Assembly: GCA_030146295.1 (NCBI GenBank)
Contig: JASLCD010000117.1
Span: 1 to 20,173, forward strand
Direction: 5' to 3'
DNA: 20,173 bases
From: Chryseobacterium sp.
GTDB lineage: Bacteria > Bacteroidota > Bacteroidia > Flavobacteriales > Weeksellaceae
The notes below the pieces were generated by a model. The model saw only the letters and a list, made by a program, of their open reading frames with translations, ran no database searches and was not told where the DNA came from. A program made the translations under genes and the position numbers. How positions within the stretch are numbered: position 1 is the first letter of the stretch; each line of letters starts with the position of its first letter. This document shows, piece by piece, positions 14,926-20,173 of the stretch.

Positions 14926-15768
14926 ATGAATTTGATTAGTAAAAAGAATATATATTTAGAAAATAAAGAAACAAAAGGGTTTCTTGCTGATGTTTTTTAT
15001 AAAGACATTGAAAAAAAACTTCCGCTGGTACTGTTTGTTCATGGATACAAAGGGTATAAAGATTGGGGAGCATGGAATCTGATGGCAGAAAAGTTTGCTG
15101 AAGCAGATCTATTCTTCGTGAAGTTTAATTTTTCTCATAATGGAACTACGACAGATGATCCGTATAACTTTGGAGATCTTGAAGCTTTTGGTCATAATAA
15201 TTATTCCAAAGAACTTTCTGATCTTGGTGTGGTGATTGATCACTTTAGTAAAGATCCGCGTGTAGACGATGAAAAGATAGTTCTGATAGGGCATAGCAGA
15301 GGAGGAGGGATTTCTATTATTAAAACCTTTGAAGATGAAAGAATCAATGGATTGATTACTTTGGCCAGTGTAGATACCTTAGATCGTTTTCCCAAGGGAG
15401 AAGCTTTCGAAAACTGGAAAAACAGCGGGGTTTATTATGCACTGAACGGGCGTACCCAACAGGAAATGCCCCACTATTATCAGTTTTATGAGAATTATGA
15501 ACAGAATATTCATCGTTTTGATGTAGAACGGGCAACGGAAATGGCAAAAGCTCATATGCTGATTATTCATGGAACAGAAGATGAAGCCGTGGAGGTAAAG
15601 CAAGCCGAGCATCTTCATATTCTCCACCCGAATTCTGAGCTTTTTCTGGTCGAAGATGCCAATCATACTTTCGGAGCAAAAGAACCATGGGCCGAAAGCG
15701 AATTGCCAAAAGATCTTTATACTGTAACCGAAAAATGTATTGACTTTATAAAAGAAAAATTGAAATAA
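14926..15768 (+). CDS. Cytoplasmic alpha/beta hydrolase (dienelactone hydrolase-like)
   Basis: A 280-residue soluble serine hydrolase with no signal peptide. An oxyanion-region motif FVHGYKGYKDWG begins at residue 37. The nucleophile elbow GHSRGG (122-127) gives S124, the acid is D219 (HGTEDEAVEV) and the histidine H247 (EDANHTFG). The length and the GHSRGG elbow resemble the dienelactone-hydrolase/prolyl-oligopeptidase-like group of small hydrolases; substrate cannot be assigned. It is divergent from the SGNH/T9SS gene across a 61-base AT-rich gap that must hold both promoters. It is followed after 49 bp by the Ivy-like lipoprotein gene in the same direction, which may be co-transcribed. Confidence 0.88.
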   Translation: MNLISKKNIYLENKETKGFLADVFYKDIEKKLPLVLFVHGYKGYKDWGAWNLMAEKFAEADLFFVKFNFSHNGTTTDDPYNFGDLEAFGHNNYSKELSDLGVVIDHFSKDPRVDDEKIVLIGHSRGGGISIIKTFEDERINGLITLASVDTLDRFPKGEAFENWKNSGVYYALNGRTQQEMPHYYQFYENYEQNIHRFDVERATEMAKAHMLIIHGTEDEAVEVKQAEHLHILHPNSELFLVEDANHTFGAKEPWAESELPKDLYTVTEKCIDFIKEKLK

Positions 15769-15817
15769 AATAATGAAAATTACGTTATAACATATTAACC
15801 ACCATATCAGTATAATT

Positions 15818-16318
15818 ATGAAAAAAATTATTGCATGCGCATTTGCGCTGTCATTATTCGTTGTTTCCTGTAAAAAAGAAAACAAAACAGAATCCTCTGT
15901 AAGCAAAGATACCTTAGCTACAGTAATGCCTCATGATTCTGCAGCCGCTCCAAAAACAGATTCAGCTATGTCGACGCCACCTACGGCACAGAATATTATC
16001 ACCAAAAATGTGGGTAAATATCCACATGATATCAAGTTGCTTGAAGATAAAGGCTTAACGGAAAGGCTGAAAAAGCTTCTGGGAACTCAATATGACGAAA
16101 TGGTCAAGAACTTCAATGTGGAAAGTCCTATTACATCTGAAAGCGGAATTTATAAACTGTCAGGATGTAAGCAGCACGACTGTCCGGGATATGCAACACA
16201 TATTTACTATGATGAAAAGAATGATAATCTGAATGTTTCTATTGATAAAAACGGAAAGGTTACAGACTTTGCTGAAAAGGGAAAAATTACGGTTTCAGAG
16301 TCATTAAAAGCGAAATAA
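15818..16318 (+). CDS. Lipoprotein with Ivy-like (C-type lysozyme inhibitor) domain
   Basis: A 166-residue lipoprotein. The signal peptide ends in the lipobox VVSC with the lipidated cysteine at C18, followed by KKENKTE. Residues 19-60 are a Ser/Thr/Pro/Lys-rich tether. The folded domain (about 65-160) contains GCKQHDCPGY (116-125). In E. coli Ivy the loop CKPHDC carries the histidine that plugs the lysozyme active site inside a disulfide-closed loop. Here C117, K118, H120, D121 and C122 are all kept, with Gln for Pro. The following strand, ATHIYYDEKNDNLNVSID (126-143), also resembles the Ivy strand after its loop. The likely role is to protect peptidoglycan from C-type lysozyme or a related lytic enzyme, anchored in a membrane rather than free in the periplasm. 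The match is by eye and rests mainly on this motif. Confidence 0.78.
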   Translation: MKKIIACAFALSLFVVSCKKENKTESSVSKDTLATVMPHDSAAAPKTDSAMSTPPTAQNIITKNVGKYPHDIKLLEDKGLTERLKKLLGTQYDEMVKNFNVESPITSESGIYKLSGCKQHDCPGYATHIYYDEKNDNLNVSIDKNGKVTDFAEKGKITVSESLKAK

Positions 16319-16347
16319 GATATAAGAAGGAAAGCGGGAAGATTGAA

Positions 16348-16456
16348 GCTGGGAGTTATTAAAGGCATTCAATATCTATTGAAATCAAAATGTAACTGTT
16401 TTCCAAAAGCTTATTTATGAAGTGAAAGTTACTCTACACCTTTATAAGCTTCCAGC
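16348..16456. repeat. Imperfect inverted repeat, probable dispersed intergenic element
   Basis: GCTGGGAGTTATTAAAGG (16348-16365) and CCTTTATAAGCTTCCAGC (16439-16456) are 18-base inverted arms matching at 14 positions, and two of the mismatches would be G-T wobbles. The 73 bases between encode nothing. Upstream, ggaaagcgggaagattgaagc (from 16329) has the purine-rich ggaagc-type wording of repeated intergenic DNA in Chryseobacterium (from memory). The element lies between the lipoprotein stop and the shared terminator. Confidence 0.5.
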
Positions 16457-16460
16457 ATAA

Positions 16461-16496
16461 AAAGAAAAAAGCCTGAAATTTCAGGCTTTTTTCTTT
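16461..16496. terminator. Bidirectional terminator, 36-base perfect palindrome
   Basis: Positions 16461-16496 read the same on both strands: aaagaaaaaa, gcctgaaa/tttcaggc, ttttttcttt. It ends the lipoprotein transcript on the plus strand and the flavin reductase transcript on the minus strand. Its last base overlaps the flavin reductase stop codon (16496-16498), leaving no spacer on that side. Confidence 0.9.
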
Positions 16497-17320
16497 TATT
16501 TAATGGTCAGAATGGTCCAGGCTTCTTCAATTTTACTTTCAAGAAGCAATTTCTGGGCGTCCAAATGAATATTTTCATCCGCGTGGAAGTCGCCGGCAGG
16601 TAATATTTCTGTATTGGCAAGCATTCCAAGGTCATTTCCTGTAAATACTTTACTGTACTTAATTGCATCAGGAAGCAGATCGAAGCCGATTCCTTTTGTA
16701 ACTAAAGGCTTCGGAACTTCAAAAAGGCTGTTTTCATTGCTTCTGGAATACCAGTTGCTGCCTAATCGGGCAACCATATCCAGTTTTTTCTGATCCAGAT
16801 TTCCGGCTTCATTCAGATATTCCTCTCTGATATGTATTTTCTGAACTTCACAGATCACAAGGTTTCCGGCACCGCCCTGATCTCCCAATGATTTTACCTC
16901 TAAAACTTTACATTCAAAGTTCACAGGGCATTCTTCAATCAGTTTCGGCTGTACAAGATCTGCCTCTTTCATGGTAAGACCGGATTTGATAAACTCATTG
17001 ACTCCGGTTTCGTATTCTGTTGAAGCTAAAGAAATCTGCTGTACAATCGGAAAGTTTACTGTTCCGATCACTACTTCAGGTACTTCATGAACATTTTCCA
17101 GTGTATGTTTTGTGGTATTGTCTCGAACCCTTCTCGATGGTGAAAAAATCAAAATCGGAGGAACCGTACTGAACATATTAAAAAAACTGAACGGAGATAA
17201 GTTACTATTACCGTCTTTATCCACTGTAGAAGCCAATGCAATGGGACGTGGTGAAACGGCGGTCTGCATAATGGTCTGCAGTTGTACGGAGGTTATCTCG
17301 GAGGGGATTACTGTTTTCAT
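16496..17320 (-). CDS. Flavin reductase family protein (FMN-binding split barrel)
   Basis: A 274-residue soluble protein. Its N-terminal half has the flavin-binding split-barrel signature: VSPRPIALASTVDKDGNSN (22-40), SPFSFFNMFS (42-51), then PPILIFSPSRRVRDNTTKHT (54-73). Related proteins bind FMN and reduce it with NAD(P)H to feed monooxygenases, or act as flavoredoxins; the exact reaction here is not deducible. It is the last gene of the minus-strand tyrosine-degradation stretch but is separated from fahA by 180 bases holding repeat-like DNA, so it may have its own promoter. A weak -7-like TATCATTTG lies on the minus strand at 17357-17365. Its terminator starts at its stop codon. A role in aromatic catabolism is suggested only by location. 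Confidence 0.85.
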   Translation of the reverse strand: MKTVIPSEITSVQLQTIMQTAVSPRPIALASTVDKDGNSNLSPFSFFNMFSTVPPILIFSPSRRVRDNTTKHTLENVHEVPEVVIGTVNFPIVQQISLASTEYETGVNEFIKSGLTMKEADLVQPKLIEECPVNFECKVLEVKSLGDQGGAGNLVICEVQKIHIREEYLNEAGNLDQKKLDMVARLGSNWYSRSNENSLFEVPKPLVTKGIGFDLLPDAIKYSKVFTGNDLGMLANTEILPAGDFHADENIHLDAQKLLLESKIEEAWTILTIK

Positions 17321-17370
17321 GTTTTTCTTTTTAACACTTAATTCAACTTAAGTATTCAAATGATATTAAA

Positions 17371-17400
17371 AGATGCTTCGACTCAGCTCAGCATGACACT
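17371..17400. repeat. REP-like segment (gtcatgctgagc...gtcgaagc type)
   Basis: Read on the minus strand, this segment begins agtgtcatgctgagctgag and continues tcgaagcatct. It is nearly identical to the dispersed 'tgtcatgctgagcgaagtcgaagca' intergenic repeat known from many Bacteroidetes and other genomes (from memory). It lies in the 180-base gap between fahA and the flavin reductase gene. Confidence 0.55.
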
Positions 17401-17442
17401 CCTAATACTAACTGTTTAGCAGTATATTTCTAGCGATGTCAT

Positions 17443-17470
17443 CCACCAAACCTATAAGGTTTGATAGTGG
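17443..17470. repeat. Hairpin caaacct-ata-aggtttg in the fahA downstream gap
   Basis: The perfect 7-bp stem CAAACCT/AGGTTTG (17447-17453 and 17457-17463) with an ATA loop is extended by outer ccac (17443-17446) and gtgg (17467-17470). No T tract follows on the minus strand, so it is a poor terminator. Its wording resembles the 'aaacctataaggttt' repeats of flavobacterial intergenic DNA (from memory), and it may be part of the same element as 17371-17400. Confidence 0.5.
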
Positions 17471-17500
17471 TATTGTGCAGAGTTAAAATTTAGATAAAAA

Positions 17501-18748
17501 TTAAAGTGTTGGAATAATTTTACCGGAAACTTCACCGAAACCTACTCTTACACCGTCTTTTTCTGCCCATGCTTTCATGGTAACCGTATCATTGTCCTCG
17601 ATGAATTTTCTTTCTTCTCCGTTGCTTAATGACAAAGGATTTTGTCCTCTCCATGTCAGTTCAAGCATAGAACCGAAAGATTTTGGATCACTTCCTGAGA
17701 TGGTACCGCTGGCATATAGATCACCTACTTCCACATTACATCCGTTTACCGTGTGATGTGCCAGTTGCTGGGTCATATTCCAGTACATGTGTTTGTAGTT
17801 GCTTTCGGAGATCAGGTTTTGGTCTCCGTTTTCAGGCTGGATATAGACTTCAAGGTTGATATCATAGTTTTGATCACCTTCAAATTTTAAATAATCTAAA
17901 ACTTCAGGATCCTGTACTGGGGAAGCGGTTCTGAATGGTTCCAAAGCTTCCAGCGTAACTACCCATGGAGAAATAGAAGAACCGAAGTTTTTCGCAAGGA
18001 ATGGCCCTAGCGGAACATATTCCCAAGATTGGATATCTCGTGCAGACCAGTCATTGAAAATCACCATTCCAAAGATGGCATCTTCTGCTTCTTGAGTAGA
18101 GATACTTTCTCCCATCTCTGTATTTTTGTTAAGGATGAAAGCCATTTCCAATTCAAAATCCAGCTGCTTACATGGTCCGAAAACAGGCTTATCTGCATCA
18201 GCAGGTTTCATCTGGCCTTTCGGACGGTTGATATCTGTGCCTGAAACGACAATAGAAGATGCTCTTCCGTGATATCCTACCGGCAAGTGTTTCCAGTTGG
18301 GTAATAGAGCATTCGCCGGGTCGCGGAACATTTTTCCTACGTTGGTAGCATGTTCGATGCTGCTGTAAAAATCTGTATAATTCGGGATGTGGACCGGCAT
18401 CATCATTTTTACTTTATCCAGATCATAGAATGCTTCTTCTATAGTTTTCTGATCTTTTGATAAAGCTGATCCTTCCTCTAATAATGTCTGGATTTTTGTA
18501 CGTACAGCGTTGGTAACCGGTTTACCCAGTTCAATAAATTCGTTGATGGTATAAGCTTCAAAAACATTGTCGTCCAATCCTTCAATATCTTCAAAATAGC
18601 CAAGATCATACAAGGTAGCAAGATCAATTACCTGATCTCCGATTCTTGTACAGCATCCGATATATTCTTTGTTAAAAACTGCGACTCCGAAAGGAATATT
18701 GTGTATAGAAAAATCCGAGTTTGAGGAATAGTCTACAAATGATTTCAT
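17501..18748 (-). CDS. fahA: Fumarylacetoacetase
   Basis: A 415-residue cytosolic metal-dependent hydrolase that cleaves fumarylacetoacetate to fumarate and acetoacetate, the last step of tyrosine/homogentisate breakdown. The active-site residues fall at the same numbers as in mouse FAH: metal ligands D126 (NYTDFY), E199 and E201 (DFELEMAF) and D233 (FNDWSARD), catalytic H133 (SIEHATN), and R142, Q240 and K253 (GPFLAKNF). The N-terminal SH3-like domain (about 1-118) precedes the catalytic beta-roll. Full length. It follows the small secreted-protein gene by 52 bp and hppD lies upstream, so it likely belongs to the same catabolic unit. Maleylacetoacetate isomerase is not in this window. Confidence 0.97.
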   Translation of the reverse strand: MKSFVDYSSNSDFSIHNIPFGVAVFNKEYIGCCTRIGDQVIDLATLYDLGYFEDIEGLDDNVFEAYTINEFIELGKPVTNAVRTKIQTLLEEGSALSKDQKTIEEAFYDLDKVKMMMPVHIPNYTDFYSSIEHATNVGKMFRDPANALLPNWKHLPVGYHGRASSIVVSGTDINRPKGQMKPADADKPVFGPCKQLDFELEMAFILNKNTEMGESISTQEAEDAIFGMVIFNDWSARDIQSWEYVPLGPFLAKNFGSSISPWVVTLEALEPFRTASPVQDPEVLDYLKFEGDQNYDINLEVYIQPENGDQNLISESNYKHMYWNMTQQLAHHTVNGCNVEVGDLYASGTISGSDPKSFGSMLELTWRGQNPLSLSNGEERKFIEDNDTVTMKAWAEKDGVRVGFGEVSGKIIPTL

Positions 18749-18800
18749 AAGTTTAGATTTTAGTTAGATTAAAATATTGCTGAGTGTTTCCTCAGGACAT

Positions 18801-19262
18801 TTATTTTGCCTTTTTTGAGTAAGATGCTTCATCTATCCATCTGTCTCTGGTATTGACATCGATGAGATATAGAATATTATCCTGCTGGGTCAACAATAAT
18901 GTTTTCGTAACAGGCATTGGGATTTTTTTATTTTCAAGCATATCGGCTCTTAAAGAAATAATGTTTTTTTTCCTGACAATATCTCCGGTGAAAACATTGG
19001 AACTGCTTTCTCCTGTAGCTTTATCATCGAAAACTTCTACATAAGTGGCATTGTTCCCTTTGATAATAATAAAGTCCCTTTCCGTATGATCGGCTTCATC
19101 TTTGATGAAAACGAACTTTTTGTTGTCAATATTTACATTTTCAAGATGCTGATTGATGCCTTTTCTTTGCTCAAGCCGGTTAAGGATTTCATTCAAAGAT
19201 CCATATTGAGCTTTAAGCCCTAACGTTCCTAAAAGGGAAATCCCGATTAAAAGTTTTCTCAT
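18801..19262 (-). CDS. Small secreted protein of unknown function
   Basis: I do not recognise this gene. It encodes 153 residues from the start at 19262, chosen because it opens a clean signal peptide MRKLLIGISLLGTLGLKAQ (1-19); an in-frame ATG at 19310 would run through the hppD terminator hairpin. The mature protein is small and beta-rich (KKFVFIKDE, DFIIIKGNNATYVEVFDD, KTLLLTQQDNILYLIDV), has no cysteine, and shows no transmembrane or T9SS tail. An early amphipathic stretch, SLNEILNRLEQRKGINQHLE (22-41), looks helical. It sits between hppD and fahA, yet is predicted to be periplasmic, so its link to tyrosine catabolism is unclear. A weak hairpin CTGAG/CTCAG (18780-18795) follows its stop. 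Confidence 0.72.
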   Translation of the reverse strand: MRKLLIGISLLGTLGLKAQYGSLNEILNRLEQRKGINQHLENVNIDNKKFVFIKDEADHTERDFIIIKGNNATYVEVFDDKATGESSSNVFTGDIVRKKNIISLRADMLENKKIPMPVTKTLLLTQQDNILYLIDVNTRDRWIDEASYSKKAK

Positions 19263-19270
19263 ATGCTGTG

Positions 19271-19315
19271 TTTTATAAAAAAGTTTTGCCAGAATACTGT
19301 ATCCTGACAAAACTT
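19271..19315 (-). terminator. Intrinsic terminator of hppD, abutting the next start codon
   Basis: On the minus strand a stem of about 16 bp, made by 19300-19315 and 19281-19296 with two G-T wobbles (aagttttg core), is followed by a U tract (complement of 19277-19282). It starts 17 bases past the hppD stop codon. It ends only about 15 bases before the ATG of the 153-residue secreted-protein gene, so it may also act as an attenuator for that gene. Confidence 0.75.
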
Positions 19316-19331
19316 ATATTTTAATGTAAAA

Positions 19332-20173
19332 TTAAAGATTACCTCTTCTTTCCTGCTCTCTTTCTAATGCTTCGAATAAAGCTTTGAAATTTCCGGCACC
19401 AAAACTCTGTGCGCCATGTCTTTCAATAATTTCGAAGAATAGAGTAGGGCGGTCTTCTACAGGCTTGGTAAAGATCTGCAGCAAGTACCCTTCTTCATCA
19501 TGATCAATAAGTATACCTAAATCCTGAAGTTTTTTAAGATCTTCATCAATATGACCTACTCTTTCAGGAACCATGTCGTAATAAGCTTCTGGTGGAGCCG
19601 AAAGAAACTCTACACCACGTTTTTTCAATTCAGTTACGGTATGGATGATGTCTTTTGTAGCAACAGCAATGTGCTGTACCCCTTCTCCTTCGTAGAAATC
19701 AAGATATTCTTCTACCTGAGATTTCTTTTTACCTTCAGCCGGCTCGTTGATAGGGAATTTTGCAAATCCGTTTCCGTTGGACATTACTTTAGACATCAAT
19801 GCAGAATATTCTGTGTTGATCTGCTTGTCGTCAAAAGAAAGGATGTTCACGAAGCCCATTACCTTTTCATACCATTCAACTGTTGGGATCATTCTGTTCC
19901 AGTCAACATTTCCTACACAGTGGTCTACATATAATAACCCTGCTTCTTCAGGATTATAATTGCTTTCCCACTTTTCATATCCAGGCATGAAAGCTCCGTT
20001 GTAATTTTTTCTTTCTACAAACATGTGAACGGTTTCTCCATACGTGTAGATTCCTGACATTCTTACCTCACCATGCTCATCAGTTAACGTTACAGGCTCT
20101 AAATATGGTTTTCCACCTCTTTTAGTTGTTTCTTCGAAAGCTGCATAAGCGTCATCTACCCAAAGTGCCAAAA
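19332..20173 (-). CDS. hppD: 4-Hydroxyphenylpyruvate dioxygenase (5' end beyond window)
   Basis: Fe(II)-dependent dioxygenase converting 4-hydroxyphenylpyruvate to homogentisate, the second step of tyrosine degradation. The visible part is about 280 residues of an expected roughly 380. The reading frame stays open to the right edge, where the first codon (TTG) is internal, not a start. Counting from it, the iron ligands are H84 (YVDHCVGNV), H167 (GVQHIAVAT) and E247 (LFFEIIERHG), spaced as in Pseudomonas HPPD (about 80 residues apart). The C-terminal helix ends FGAGNFKALFEALEREQERR, as in the family. The missing part is most of the N-terminal vicinal-oxygen-chelate domain. Followed by a hairpin terminator. 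Confidence 0.96.
   Translation of the reverse strand, partial: LALWVDDAYAAFEETTKRGGKPYLEPVTLTDEHGEVRMSGIYTYGETVHMFVERKNYNGAFMPGYEKWESNYNPEEAGLLYVDHCVGNVDWNRMIPTVEWYEKVMGFVNILSFDDKQINTEYSALMSKVMSNGNGFAKFPINEPAEGKKKSQVEEYLDFYEGEGVQHIAVATKDIIHTVTELKKRGVEFLSAPPEAYYDMVPERVGHIDEDLKKLQDLGILIDHDEEGYLLQIFTKPVEDRPTLFFEIIERHGAQSFGAGNFKALFEALEREQERRGNL

Noticed and set aside
18780..18795. Terminator between the small secreted-protein gene and fahA
   Set aside because: The stem is only 5 bp and no real T tract follows; it may be chance.
19263..19310. Longer N-terminus for the 153-residue secreted protein (start at 19310)
   Set aside because: The extra codons are the hppD terminator hairpin, and the signal peptide begins cleanly at 19262.
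20160..20173. TTG as the true start of hppD
   Set aside because: The protein would lack about 100 N-terminal residues of the family; the frame is simply cut by the window edge.

Overview
The window looks like chromosomal DNA from a Flavobacteriia member, most likely Chryseobacterium or a close Weeksellaceae relative. This is an inference from several signals: AT-rich intergenic DNA, start codons without Shine-Dalgarno sequences, two promoters matching the Bacteroidetes TTTG-N19-TAnnTTTG consensus, a type IX secretion (T9SS) C-terminal sorting domain, a paired M16 peptidase operon, and a tyrosine-degradation cluster. No rRNA, tRNA, CRISPR array, phage gene, transposase or plasmid function was seen.

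Layout. (1) 145-3542, minus strand: a two-gene operon for secreted M16 peptidases, with the zinc-active subunit first and then a catalytically dead partner carrying an extra C-terminal domain. (2) 3783-6113, plus: a complete UvrD/PcrA-type helicase behind a good promoter. (3) 6487-9264, plus: an orphan TonB-dependent outer-membrane receptor with a strong promoter. (4) 9356-11197, minus: a CstA-type transporter, convergent with the receptor and sharing a bidirectional terminator. (5) 11392-14864, minus: four tightly packed genes, namely an SGNH hydrolase/PKD/T9SS secreted protein, a HipA-like kinase, a DUF3037 protein overlapping it by 14 bp, and a secreted HSL-type esterase. (6) 14926-16318, plus: a cytoplasmic alpha/beta hydrolase and a lipoprotein carrying the signature loop of Ivy lysozyme inhibitors. 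(7) 16496-20173, minus: flavin reductase family protein, fumarylacetoacetase, a small secreted protein of unknown function, and 4-hydroxyphenylpyruvate dioxygenase (cut by the right edge).

How the genes work together. Region 7 supplies the second step (hppD) and the final hydrolysis (fahA) of tyrosine catabolism through homogentisate to fumarate and acetoacetate. Homogentisate dioxygenase is not in the window and may lie beyond the right edge. CstA, the TonB receptor and the secreted peptidases fit an organism that lives on peptides and amino acids. Most of the window is ordinary core and near-core genome.

The observations most worth following are the Ivy-like lipoprotein, the HipA-like kinase/DUF3037 pair inside a secreted-hydrolase operon, the degenerate M16 partner with its fused domain, and three intergenic segments that look like dispersed repeats. 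I did not find a clearly new multi-gene system.
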